NCBI RefSeq assembly: GCF_900100945.1
Contig: NZ_FNCG01000003.1
Location: 186,001 to 250,000 of the forward strand
Direction of reading: 5' to 3'
DNA from: Mucilaginibacter gossypii
Lineage (GTDB): Bacteria > Bacteroidota > Bacteroidia > Sphingobacteriales > Sphingobacteriaceae
Length of the DNA: 64,000 nucleotides
Below are positions 7,351 through 15,797 of this stretch, one piece after another; positions within the stretch are counted from its first letter, which is position 1; each line of letters begins with the position of its first letter. The translations under genes and the position numbers were made by a program. Under the pieces are notes generated by a model, which worked only from the letters and a program-made list of their open reading frames with translations, had not been told where the DNA came from and made no database searches.

Positions 7351-10299
7351 ATGAAAATTTTTACAAACTTAGTTAGAATACTTGCGCTCTTCCTGGTACT
7401 ATTGCCGGGTATAGGTTATGCACAGCTTAACGGCTCATATATATTGAGCGGAAAAGTTGACGACGACCAGGGTAAGCCGCTGATAGGGGCAACCGTATCT
7501 ATTAAAGGCACAACCAATAAAACATCAACAGATACTACCGGTAAGTTTTCATTAACTACCAGTGCCAAATTGCCCTATACACTTGTTTTTACCGCGATCG
7601 GTTATCAGCCGCAGGAGTTTTACATTAAAAATGCCAATAGTACCGTAAATATTACGCTTACTACGCAATCATTGTTGGTTAATGAGGTGGTAGTAACAGC
7701 ATCCCGTAAGGAGGAAAAATTGCTTCGCTCGCCCGTAGCTATCGAAAAATTGAGTATCACGGCGTTAAAACAATCGCCCGGCCCAAGTTTTTATGATGCT
7801 TTGGAGAACGTGAAAGGCGTGCAGATGACAACCACCAGTATCACCCTCAAAGTGCCTAACACCCGTGGCTTCAACAGTCCCAACAACTTCAGGTTTATGC
7901 AACTGGTTGATGGCGTTGATATGCAGTCGGCTACACTGGGTGTACCGCTTGGAAACGCTATTGGCCCAACCGAATTAGATATTGCCAGTGTGGAAATTAC
8001 TCCGGGTGCTGCTGCTGCGCTTTACGGTACTAATGCTATTAACGGCTTGTCAAACCTGTTCACTAAAGATCCATTTAAATACCAGGGCTTAAGCTTTTAC
8101 CATCGCCAGGGTTTAAACCATGTTGGTAAAGACCGCTTAGGGGCAAGTTCGCTTACCGAAGATGCTTTAAGATATGCCAAAGCATTTAACAATAAATTTG
8201 CCGTTAAAGTGAACTTTAGTTATATGCAGGGACAGGATTGGCAATCAGATACCCGTCTTGATCAAAATCCAACCAACCTTAAATCGGCCAACCCTGCTTA
8301 TCCTGAATTAACAGGTACCAGCAACGCAGCTTATGATGGCTGGAATAAGTATGGTGACGACGCACTCGCAGGCAGTAACACTGTATCAATAAAAGGCATC
8401 ACGGTTGATGGTAAAGCCCGCCCAAACCTTACCGTAGCCCGTACAGGCTATAACGAAGTTGATCTGGTTGATCCGCATGTGAAAAACTTAAAACTGGATG
8501 GTACGCTGGCTTATAAATTATCGCCAAATACCATCTTATCTTATACTTATCGCTATGGCAGACTTGATGGCGTGTTTCAGCGGGGTAATAAAATCTCGTT
8601 ACAAGGGGCTACAGTTCAGAACCATAAAATTGAGTTAAAAGGGAAAGACTTCCTGGTGCGCGGTTACGAATCGATTGAAAATACCGGCAACTCGTTTAAT
8701 GTAAAACCACTGGCCGATAACCTTGACCTTAACCACGCCAGCAATTCGGCATGGGCAACTTTATATGGTAACGCTTTAAAAGCTTATAATGGCGGTGTAT
8801 TAACGTCTGCAAATCTTGCTGCAGCCGAACAAGCTGCCCGTGTAGCTGCTGATAAAGGCCGTGTTGAACCGGGAACTCCTGAGTTTGACGCTTTGAGGAA
8901 AACCATTATCGGCATCAATAACTGGGATATTAAATCAAGCCTGATCCCTAATGCCCCGGAAACAGGCGGTGCGGCGTTATGGCAAAAAAGTCATATGTAC
9001 AACGGTGAGGCCCAGTGGGACCTGAGCAGGAAGGTTAAATTTGTTGACCTTTTGGTTGGCGCTGATGTACGTGTTTACAGCATTACGCCGGATGGTAATA
9101 ACTTCGTGGATTTCAGCCGTCCTATTGCAGACAGGAACACGCCATTGGCTGATGGCTCTTTCGGTAAAGACGTTATCTATAAAAAATACGGTGCATTTAC
9201 CCAGGTTACCAAAACCTTTTTTGATGAGAAGTTGAAATTATTCGGCTCAATCCGCTGGGATCGTAACCCATACTTCGATCCTAAATTTACACCGCGTTTA
9301 GCCGCTGTTTATACCGTTAACCAAAATCATAACTTCAGGTTTACATTCCAGAACGGTTTTCGTTTTCCATCGTTATTTGAAGCTTTATCATACGTAAATA
9401 ACGGTCGTGTAAAACGTGTGGGTAGTTTGCCATTCATTAACGAAGGCTTAGGATACCTTGGCAATAGCTATACCCAAACATCGGTAGTGGCATTCAATGC
9501 TGCAGTAAACGCTGCAGGCGGCTCAGACCAGGCAGCTTTGGCTAACCGTAACCTGTTAAAAGTAGCGGACTTGCCACCTGCCCGCCCGGAGCAAATTACT
9601 TCTTTTGAGGTAGGTTATAAAGGTATCGTAGCCGACAATAAAGTGTTCATTGATATTGACGCTTACACCAACCGTTATGATGGTTTCCTCGGCCAGGTAC
9701 AAGTTTTTGTGCCAAACGGTGTTACCGTAGGTTCAGACGCAGCTGTATTAGCCATGCTTGACATTAACCGCGATCCCACAACAGGCACATCAAGTAACGC
9801 AGCCAGTCAGGGGCAAAGCAGGTACCGCGTTTATACCAATGCTAAGAATATTTACCATAATTATGGTTCTTCGGCGGGTATCACTTACAATTTCTACCAG
9901 CACTACACGGTATCGGGTAACGTGAGCTTCAATAAGCTGAAAGCCCAAACAGCTTCAGATATTTTTGTTACAGGTTTCAATACCCCGGAGTGGTCGGGCA
10001 ATGTATCGTTCGGTAACCGTGAGGTGGTTAAAAACTTCGGTTTCAACGTGGTTTACAAATGGCAGCAGTCGTACCTGTGGGAGAGCCCATTGGTTACCGG
10101 TACCGTGCCTTCAATTAAAACAGTTGATGCACAGGTTACTTACCGCGTGCCTTCTTACTATGCAACATTTAAGTTAGGGGCTACCGATATTTTTAACAAA
10201 AGATATTATCAATATGCAGGCGGCCCGACAATCGGTGGCTTGTATTACGTATCGGTAACGCTTGATGGCTTATTAGCAGGCAATAATAACAACAAGTAA
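7351..10299 (+). CDS. TonB-dependent outer-membrane receptor
   Basis: A 982-residue outer-membrane transporter. A signal peptide (about 1-24, ending GIGYAQ) precedes a carboxypeptidase-D regulatory-like domain (about 30-110, GKVDDDQGKPLIGATVSIKG). A plug domain follows (about 125-235, with VVVTASRKEE and the conserved LYGTNAINGL) and then a 22-strand-type barrel ending in a typical aromatic-poor C-terminus. No SusD partner follows, so it is not a classical polysaccharide locus. It converges on a sulfite/siroheme/APS reductase operon and is preceded by a Cys-Cys-Cys leader peptide. I therefore infer uptake of a sulfur compound (for example a sulfonate, thiol or sulfated molecule) under sulfur limitation; the substrate cannot be read from the sequence. 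Confidence 0.93.
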   Translation: MKIFTNLVRILALFLVLLPGIGYAQLNGSYILSGKVDDDQGKPLIGATVSIKGTTNKTSTDTTGKFSLTTSAKLPYTLVFTAIGYQPQEFYIKNANSTVNITLTTQSLLVNEVVVTASRKEEKLLRSPVAIEKLSITALKQSPGPSFYDALENVKGVQMTTTSITLKVPNTRGFNSPNNFRFMQLVDGVDMQSATLGVPLGNAIGPTELDIASVEITPGAAAALYGTNAINGLSNLFTKDPFKYQGLSFYHRQGLNHVGKDRLGASSLTEDALRYAKAFNNKFAVKVNFSYMQGQDWQSDTRLDQNPTNLKSANPAYPELTGTSNAAYDGWNKYGDDALAGSNTVSIKGITVDGKARPNLTVARTGYNEVDLVDPHVKNLKLDGTLAYKLSPNTILSYTYRYGRLDGVFQRGNKISLQGATVQNHKIELKGKDFLVRGYESIENTGNSFNVKPLADNLDLNHASNSAWATLYGNALKAYNGGVLTSANLAAAEQAARVAADKGRVEPGTPEFDALRKTIIGINNWDIKSSLIPNAPETGGAALWQKSHMYNGEAQWDLSRKVKFVDLLVGADVRVYSITPDGNNFVDFSRPIADRNTPLADGSFGKDVIYKKYGAFTQVTKTFFDEKLKLFGSIRWDRNPYFDPKFTPRLAAVYTVNQNHNFRFTFQNGFRFPSLFEALSYVNNGRVKRVGSLPFINEGLGYLGNSYTQTSVVAFNAAVNAAGGSDQAALANRNLLKVADLPPARPEQITSFEVGYKGIVADNKVFIDIDAYTNRYDGFLGQVQVFVPNGVTVGSDAAVLAMLDINRDPTTGTSSNAASQGQSRYRVYTNAKNIYHNYGSSAGITYNFYQHYTVSGNVSFNKLKAQTASDIFVTGFNTPEWSGNVSFGNREVVKNFGFNVVYKWQQSYLWESPLVTGTVPSIKTVDAQVTYRVPSYYATFKLGATDIFNKRYYQYAGGPTIGGLYYVSVTLDGLLAGNNNNK

Positions 10300-10328
10300 G
10301 AGCTTTTATAAGGTTTTATATAGTTTGT

Positions 10329-10365
10329 AAGGGGATGGAGTGATAAGCTTTGTCCCCTTTTCTAT
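10329..10365 (+). terminator. Probable terminator of the TonB-receptor gene
   Basis: AAGGGGA (10329-10335) pairs with TCCCCTT (10353-10359) and is followed by TTCTATTTT. The loop is long (17 bases), so strength is uncertain. Confidence 0.55.
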
Positions 10366-10389
10366 TTTGTCTATCGTCATTATAAAAGC

Positions 10390-10479
10390 GTCATTGCGAG
10401 GCACGAAGCAATCCCCTAAATACAATGGGGCTAAGCAAATCCAGCCTTTGTAGTTCGCGATTGCTTCGTGGCAATGACA
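10390..10479. repeat. Dispersed-type palindromic repeat (GTCATTGCGAGGcACGAAGCAATC)
   Basis: The left end GTCATTGCGAGGCACGAAGC starts at 10390 and the right end GATTGCTTCGTGGCAATGAC is at 10459-10478. They are imperfect reverse complements flanking a middle with a second short palindrome (AATCCCC/GGGG). From memory, this GCGAGGAACGAAGCAATC motif is frequent in intergenic DNA of several bacterial groups; only one copy is in this window. It lies between two convergent genes, each with its own terminator. Confidence 0.75.
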
Positions 10480-10503
10480 GTGAGTGGGGATTATGACGGA
10501 AAC

Positions 10504-10537
10504 AAAAAAGGCCAACTGATTTTTCAACCAATTGACC
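10504..10537 (-). terminator. Intrinsic terminator of the sulfite-reductase operon
   Basis: Read on the minus strand, GGTCAATTG (10537-10529) pairs with CAGTTGGCC (10518-10510) with two G-U pairs and is followed by a run of six T. It lies 26 bases after the APS reductase stop codon. Confidence 0.8.
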
Positions 10538-10563
10538 TACGTATAAAAAAAAGCGTCTTTGAC

Positions 10564-11274
10564 TTATTTAGCGGTTACCTCATGCAAACCACATTCCTTT
10601 TTCGATTGATCTTCCCACCACCAGCGGCCTGCACGAAAATCTTCACCTTCGGCTACGGCACGGGTACATGGCATACAGCCGATGCTTGGGAAACCTTTAT
10701 CATGCAGTGAGTTATATGGAATGTTGTATTGTTTGATATAGGCTTTTACTTCGTCCAGTGTCCAGCTGAAAATAGGGTGGAACTTAACCAGTTGGTTTTG
10801 CTCATCCCATTCCATGTCATGCATATCATGACGGTTAACCGATTGCTCGGCGCGGATGCCGGTGATCCAAATTTTGTTGCCTTTTAAAGCGCGTTTGAGC
10901 GGTTCTATTTTACGGATCCCGCAGCACTCTTTGCGGTTTTCAACCGACTCGTAAAAGCTGTTTGGGCCTTTTTTGCTTACCATTTCTTCCAATAGTTCAT
11001 TATTCGGATAGTAGGCATGTATAGGTTTTTGATACCTGTTCATGGTAGCCGCCCAAACTGAATAAGTTTCGCGGAACAGCCTGCCGGTTTCAAGCGTAAA
11101 CACTTTAATTGGCAGGTTATTGGCAAAGATCATATGACTGATCACCTGGTCTTCCCAACCAAAGCTGGTAGAAAATATAACTTCACCAGGGAAAAGCTCT
11201 GCCAATTTAGTGAGGGCTTCCACAGGGCCAAGTCCGGTGGTTACACTTTGTATTTGTTGTAATGCAGTGCTCAT
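10564..11274 (-). CDS. cysH: Adenylyl-sulfate (APS/PAPS) reductase CysH
   Basis: This enzyme reduces adenylyl sulfate or PAPS to sulfite with thioredoxin. The PP-loop-like ATP-binding part is near FSTSFGWEDQVISHM. The four-cysteine [4Fe-4S] signature of the APS-reducing type is present as ECCGIRK and GCMPCTR, and the C-terminal catalytic cysteine is in KKECGLH. The cluster cysteines suggest APS rather than PAPS as substrate. I place the start at MSTALQQI (ATG 11274): a longer frame reaches 11331 but would lie deep inside the preceding gene, whose stop (11278-11276) is one base before this ATG. It is the last gene of the operon and is probably translationally coupled. No cysDN is in the window. 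Confidence 0.95.
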   Translation of the reverse strand: MSTALQQIQSVTTGLGPVEALTKLAELFPGEVIFSTSFGWEDQVISHMIFANNLPIKVFTLETGRLFRETYSVWAATMNRYQKPIHAYYPNNELLEEMVSKKGPNSFYESVENRKECCGIRKIEPLKRALKGNKIWITGIRAEQSVNRHDMHDMEWDEQNQLVKFHPIFSWTLDEVKAYIKQYNIPYNSLHDKGFPSIGCMPCTRAVAEGEDFRAGRWWWEDQSKKECGLHEVTAK

Positions 11275-11275
11275 T

Positions 11276-12784
11276 TTATATAACCTTAGTAATAAACATG
11301 ATAATAGAACGGATACTGATGAGGATAACAATTACTGATACCGCCACCATGATAGTTTTCGCAGAGATCTTATTAGAAATCTTAGCTGCGATTGGCGAAG
11401 CAAGCGCACTGCCTAAGATAAGCCCTCCGACAGCCTGCCAGTGATCGCTGCTTACCATGGCTATGAAGGTTATTGAGCCCATCATTGCCACAAAAAAACG
11501 TGAAAGCTTAACAGTGCCTAACGAAAAACGTGGGCTCCGGCCACCGGCTATCAGGGTTGATAACACGATTGATCCCCAGCCACCGCCGCCAACAGCATCG
11601 ATAAAGCCACCGCCTAAACCCAGCAGCGAAATGCGTTTTACCTTATCGGCCGATTTTTTCTTTTGTGTATTGAATGCCTTCCTGAATATCACTATACCCA
11701 ATATCAGGGTATAAACCGATACAACAGGTTTGGTATACATGCTGTAATGCTCAAGCGAAGATAGGAGATAAGCTCCTGTTACCGCTCCTATTATACCGGG
11801 AATAACTAATAACTTAAATAGTTTCCAGTTGATGTTGCCCATGCGATAATGCATCCAACCGGCTATACCGCAACTCATGATCTCGGAAAGGTGTACGCCC
11901 ATACTGGCTGAGGCCGGAGGGATACCCATAGAAAGAGAGAATGTGGTTGAGGTAACACCGTACGACATGCCGATGGCGCCATCAATCATAGCAAATACAA
12001 ACCCGGCTCCTAAAAAGTAATAAAAGATAGGATCGATGCCGGTTACGAAGTGCTTAAAGTTAGGCTCTTTGAAATAAAGTGCGGTTATACCAATGGCCAG
12101 TGATATGATAATGGTTGACCAAATTAGCCAAATGAAATTTTTCCGGTTAACAGGTTTTGGTTCAACCAATACCGAGGTTACGCTATTTAGTTTTTTTACT
12201 TTGTCGGCAAAATCGCCTTCAAGGGTATTTCTTAGTTCGCTCATTTGCTGCAAAGTGATGTCAAGCTCCGCAGGAAGGCTTTCATTCAATACTTCTTTTA
12301 ATCGTTTAGCCACAGTAGGCGATTTTCCATTGGTAGATATGGCCAGTTTCAAGTCGCCCTTTTGCACTATCGATCCTAAGTAAAAATCACATAGCGCAGG
12401 CTTATCAGCTACATTGATCAATAATTTACGATCATGTGCTGCGCTGCGAACATAGCTGTTAAGTTCGCTATCATTAGTAGCAGCGATAACAATATCGGCG
12501 TCGTTCAGGTCGTCGTCGGTAAATGATTTTTGTATAATGCGGATGCCCGGATATTGCAATGCAAGTGTATGTACCTCGGGCAAAAACTCGCGCGAAATAA
12601 CGGTAACCCTTGCACTGTTGCTGTTATTAAGTACAGCAGTAAGTTTTTCCAAACCAACATTACCGCCGCCAATAAGCACCGTATGCAGATCATTCAGTTT
12701 TAAAAATACCGGAAAAAGCTGGTTACCTTCCTGTTTTTTATCCTGAATGTTGGTTAAACTCTTATCCCCGGGCAACAACGTCAT
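11276..12784 (-). CDS. Siroheme synthase (precorrin-2 dehydrogenase/ferrochelatase) fused to TauE/SafE permease
   Basis: A 502-residue two-part protein. Residues about 20-220 are a Met8p/CysG-N domain: FPVFLKLNDLHTVLIGGGNVGLEK carries the GxGxxG NAD site, and ISTNGKSPTVAKRLKE is the conserved ferrochelatase/dimer segment. This part oxidises precorrin-2 and inserts iron to give siroheme for the sulfite reductase. Residues about 230-502 carry around eight hydrophobic segments of the TauE/SafE (TSUP) family with the repeat phrases DGAIGMSYGVTSTT and GGFIDAVGGGGWGSIV. These carriers move sulfite or organosulfur anions. The start overlaps the end of cobA by 23 bases. It is co-transcribed with the genes for the siroheme enzyme SUMT, for sulfite reductase and for APS reductase, which agrees with both halves. 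Confidence 0.92.
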   Translation of the reverse strand: MTLLPGDKSLTNIQDKKQEGNQLFPVFLKLNDLHTVLIGGGNVGLEKLTAVLNNSNSARVTVISREFLPEVHTLALQYPGIRIIQKSFTDDDLNDADIVIAATNDSELNSYVRSAAHDRKLLINVADKPALCDFYLGSIVQKGDLKLAISTNGKSPTVAKRLKEVLNESLPAELDITLQQMSELRNTLEGDFADKVKKLNSVTSVLVEPKPVNRKNFIWLIWSTIIISLAIGITALYFKEPNFKHFVTGIDPIFYYFLGAGFVFAMIDGAIGMSYGVTSTTFSLSMGIPPASASMGVHLSEIMSCGIAGWMHYRMGNINWKLFKLLVIPGIIGAVTGAYLLSSLEHYSMYTKPVVSVYTLILGIVIFRKAFNTQKKKSADKVKRISLLGLGGGFIDAVGGGGWGSIVLSTLIAGGRSPRFSLGTVKLSRFFVAMMGSITFIAMVSSDHWQAVGGLILGSALASPIAAKISNKISAKTIMVAVSVIVILISIRSIIMFITKVI

Positions 12785-13547
12785 AAACTTCTTTTATCAG
12801 TTGGAATTTTGGATGAAGCGATACCACCTCGCCTAAAACAATAATGGCAGGCGATGAAATCTCACTTTCATCAACGGTATCAACAATAGTATCCACCGTC
12901 GCAACAGCGATCTTCTCGTCTGCAGTAGAACCGCTTTGAATAACGGCTACGGGTAGTTTGTTCTTGCCTTGTAACTTGAATATTTCAGCGATCTCGGCCA
13001 GCTTATGAATGCCCATCAATACAACCACGGTAGCATTTGATCGTGACGCGTCAACAAGATCGTTCGAGATCTTGCCATTTGCAGTAGTTCCGGTAACCAC
13101 CCAAAAACTTTCACTTAAACCGCGGTGAGTAACCGGGATCTGCTGCAATTCGGGTACGGCTATCGAGCTGGAAATGCCCGGAATAACAGAAGCGGATATA
13201 TTGTGTGCCGCGGCAATTATCAACTCTTCATATCCACGACCGAATACAAACGGATCACCACCCTTTAACCTGACTACGTGACCATAGTTTTTGGCATAAT
13301 CAACCATGAGGTTGTTTATTGCTTCCTGCGAAAAGGTGTGATCGCCTGAACGTTTGCCTACGTAAACTTTTGTAGCGTTTTTCGGAGCGTAGTCAAGTAA
13401 CTCTTCATTAACCAAAGCATCGTACAAAACAACATCGGCTGTTTTTAAAGCTTTGATAGCTTTTACGGTTATCAGGTCGGCATCGCCTGGGCCTGCACCC
13501 ACCAGTGTGATGCGTGGTTCTTTTATATTTTTATTAGTTTCAGTCAT
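12762..13547 (-). CDS. cobA: Uroporphyrinogen-III C-methyltransferase (SUMT)
   Basis: SUMT methylates uroporphyrinogen III twice with S-adenosylmethionine to give precorrin-2, the siroheme precursor. The 261-residue protein has the N-terminal VGAGPGDADLITVKA motif (about 17-31), VVRLKGGDPFVFGRG (about 95-109) and the VIPGISS and PVTHRG motifs of the tetrapyrrole methylase fold. Its ATG overlaps the sulfite reductase stop by one base (TAATG), and its own 3' end overlaps the next gene by 23 bases, so translation is coupled through the operon. It supplies the fused siroheme synthase directly downstream. Confidence 0.96.
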   Translation of the reverse strand: MTETNKNIKEPRITLVGAGPGDADLITVKAIKALKTADVVLYDALVNEELLDYAPKNATKVYVGKRSGDHTFSQEAINNLMVDYAKNYGHVVRLKGGDPFVFGRGYEELIIAAAHNISASVIPGISSSIAVPELQQIPVTHRGLSESFWVVTGTTANGKISNDLVDASRSNATVVVLMGIHKLAEIAEIFKLQGKNKLPVAVIQSGSTADEKIAVATVDTIVDTVDESEISSPAIIVLGEVVSLHPKFQLIKEVYDVVARG

Positions 13548-15637
13548 TATTGTACAAGCGCCTCTCTCTTATCCTTGCTTCTGCTTAAAAATTCTGTAGC
13601 CTGTGCTAAATATGTTGTGGCAAATTCTTGTGACGGCTCATTTTGGTTGAGTTGTAATACCAGATCATTAAAGCTCCCGTTCAATTCAAACTCGCCTTTT
13701 TCAACGTATTGCGCATCAAACTCGCGGATCACGCCAATTTGCGTACTGCTGTTAACGGCTTTATCAAGCAACAGCGCTTTCGCCGAGCTTACAAACACAT
13801 TATAGGCATGATAAATAGCGTCAGCCCAGCGGCCATCAGCATAAGCTTCGTTAGCCCAGCCTAATTTTTCTTCCGATTCAAACAGGAGGGTAGCTACCAG
13901 GTCGATGATCACACCGGCGCATTCACCTACGCCTATAGCGGTAACAAATGTTTCCTGGTGCCCCCAGTCAATATATTCGTCATCGGTAAGAGTAGTTAAA
14001 TCGGCAAGTGGTTTCAGCAAACGGTAAAAATAATCTTTACCCTGCCTGTCATAATATTCATGGTAAGTTTCACCCTCCGGTGAAAACTCTTTATAGTCGT
14101 TCAATAACCACCTTAGCACATCGGTAGCACGTTTGGTAGGTACTTTAATCACCCTTTCGGCAGCGCGGCCAACGCCGTCGCCAACGGTACCGCCGCCTAA
14201 CATCACCTGTACAGAAGGTAATACTTTAGCGCCTGCTTTAAGCGAACTGCCATGAAACCCAATGTGGGCCAAACCATGCTGGCCACATGAATTCATACAA
14301 CCGCTTATTTTGATTTTGATTTCGCGGTTATAAATAAAGTCTTCGTATTCGTTATAGATCAGGTCCTCCAATACGCGGGCCATGGTCATGCTGTTGGAGA
14401 TACCAAGGTTGCAGGTGTCTGTACCCGGGCAGGTGGTGACATCAGCAATGCTATCAAAACCCGGCGCAGCCAGTTCAAGCTTAGCCAGGCCTTCATATAA
14501 AGCAGGCAATGCTTCCTTTTGAACATATTTTAAAAGCAAACCCTGGTTTTGAGTAATGCGGATCTCGTGACCAACCAATGGCTCCAGTGTTTTAACCAGT
14601 GCACGGGCAGTATCTGATGAGATATCACCTACAGGCACTTTAATATACACGCCGTAAAAACCTTTTTGTTTTTGCTCAAAAACGTTGGTAGCCAGCCATT
14701 GCTCATAGCGCAACGGGTTGCTGATGGTTACCTCAGGATAGCTATCAGTTGGTGGTAAAGCCGGGGCATCAATAGCATCCCGGTTGATAGGGTATGATTT
14801 TACTTTGTTGGCCGTACGCTCAATTTTGGCTAAACGCAATACCTCGTCTAAACCTAATTTTTGGATAAGGTATTTCATACGGGCTTTGTTGCGGTTATTG
14901 CGTTCGCCGTAACGGTCAAAAACACGGATTACTGATTCTATATAAGGGATCAGCTGATCTTCTGGTAAAAACTCTTCAACAATACTGGCTAAAATTGGCT
15001 GTGCACCTAAACCGCCGCCAAGCATGATCTTAAACCCACGTTCGCCATTGGCATTTATTTTAGGTATAGCACCGATATCATGAATGTATGAAAACGCTGT
15101 GTCCTCATCGCTTGACGAGAAAGAGATTTTGAATTTGCGGCCCATTTCCTGGCATATCGGGTTACGCAGAAAATAATCAAACGTAGCATATGCATAAGGA
15201 GAAACGTCAAATGGTTCTTTTGGGTCGACACCTGCAGTAGGAGAGGCTGTAACATTGCGCACGGTATTACCGCATGCTTCGCGCAGAGTGATATCATCCT
15301 GTGCAAGCTTGGCCCAAAGCTGAGGTGTACGGTCAAGACTTACATAGTGGATCTGGATGTCCTGGCGGGTGGTAAGGTGGAGATTACTGCTCCCAAACTC
15401 GTCAGAAATCTCGGCAATCTTCAATAGTTGCTTAAAGCTAACTTTACCAAAAGGTAGTTTAATGCGTACCATTTGCACGCCTGGCTGACGCTGGCCATAA
15501 ACACCGCGCGCCAAACGTAAACTTCTGAATTTTTCATCATGAATTTTACCTTCACGAAAAGCATGGATCTTTTTTTCAAGATCTATAATATCCTTCTCAA
15601 CAATAGGGTTCTCCAGTTCCGTTCTGAAGCTCTGCAT
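13547..15637 (-). CDS. Ferredoxin-type sulfite/nitrite reductase with extra C-terminal domain
   Basis: A 696-residue siroheme [4Fe-4S] reductase that should convert sulfite to sulfide (six electrons). The two half-repeats are visible, with a substrate/siroheme arginine segment in LHLTTRQDIQIHYV. The cluster cysteines are in TTCPGTDTCNLGIS and GCMNSCGQHG. After the reductase core (about residue 560) a helical extension of some 130 residues follows (ECAGVIIDLVATLLFESEEKL... AIYHAYNVFVSSAKALL), which resembles a HEPN-like helical domain. Fusion of such a domain to this enzyme has been seen in other Bacteroidetes. The operon context (SUMT, siroheme synthase, APS reductase) favours sulfite over nitrite. 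Expression is probably set by the leader and terminator just upstream. Confidence 0.93.
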   Translation of the reverse strand: MQSFRTELENPIVEKDIIDLEKKIHAFREGKIHDEKFRSLRLARGVYGQRQPGVQMVRIKLPFGKVSFKQLLKIAEISDEFGSSNLHLTTRQDIQIHYVSLDRTPQLWAKLAQDDITLREACGNTVRNVTASPTAGVDPKEPFDVSPYAYATFDYFLRNPICQEMGRKFKISFSSSDEDTAFSYIHDIGAIPKINANGERGFKIMLGGGLGAQPILASIVEEFLPEDQLIPYIESVIRVFDRYGERNNRNKARMKYLIQKLGLDEVLRLAKIERTANKVKSYPINRDAIDAPALPPTDSYPEVTISNPLRYEQWLATNVFEQKQKGFYGVYIKVPVGDISSDTARALVKTLEPLVGHEIRITQNQGLLLKYVQKEALPALYEGLAKLELAAPGFDSIADVTTCPGTDTCNLGISNSMTMARVLEDLIYNEYEDFIYNREIKIKISGCMNSCGQHGLAHIGFHGSSLKAGAKVLPSVQVMLGGGTVGDGVGRAAERVIKVPTKRATDVLRWLLNDYKEFSPEGETYHEYYDRQGKDYFYRLLKPLADLTTLTDDEYIDWGHQETFVTAIGVGECAGVIIDLVATLLFESEEKLGWANEAYADGRWADAIYHAYNVFVSSAKALLLDKAVNSSTQIGVIREFDAQYVEKGEFELNGSFNDLVLQLNQNEPSQEFATTYLAQATEFLSRSKDKREALVQ

Positions 15638-15659
15638 ATTCTATGTATTAATCTTTTAT

Positions 15660-15691
15660 AAAAAAGCCCCTTTGGCTGTGGCTAAAGAGGC
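15660..15691 (-). terminator. Attenuator hairpin ahead of the sulfite-reductase operon
   Basis: On the minus strand GCCTCTTTAGC (15691-15681) pairs with GCCAAAGGGGC (15676-15666) over 11 positions with one mismatch and one G-U, followed by six T (15665-15660). It lies between the Cys-containing leader ORF and the sulfite reductase ATG (15637), so it must be read through for the operon to be expressed. The leader end contains GGCTGT (15720-15715), which can pair with ACAGCC (15679-15674) in the terminator loop and 3' arm and would block hairpin formation. Confidence 0.75.
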
Positions 15692-15712
15692 ATATATGGT
15701 TAAATATTACGT

Positions 15713-15793
15713 TTACAGCCTCGTTTTCTCATTGCACATATAGCAATAAGGCAGCTGGTTAAGACAAGTAATATTAATGCTCTCACGATTCAT
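15713..15793 (-). CDS. Cysteine-containing leader peptide (26 aa) of the sulfite-reductase operon
   Basis: An ATG-started frame of 26 codons: it starts MNRESINITC and ends CYMCNEKTRL, with Cys at positions 10, 17 and 20. The -7 promoter element ends four bases before the ATG, so the message may be leaderless. A terminator lies just downstream. A second frame is possible from GTG 15786 to the stop at 15702-15700: it gives 28 residues with LTSCLIAICAMRKRGCKRNI, also with three Cys and a hydrophobic core. I cannot decide between the frames from sequence alone. Either would make translation sensitive to Cys-tRNA supply. Confidence 0.6.
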   Translation of the reverse strand: MNRESINITCLNQLPYCYMCNEKTRL

Positions 15794-15797
15794 TTCC

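Noticed and set aside
10306..10527. 73-codon minus-strand frame after the TonB receptor
   Set aside because: It runs through the palindromic repeat and the receptor terminator, so it is not a gene.
15660..15793. Cobalamin or SAM riboswitch upstream of the sulfite reductase operon
   Set aside because: The leader is only about 150 bases and lacks the conserved boxes; the only structures visible are the terminator and the short pairing at the leader end.
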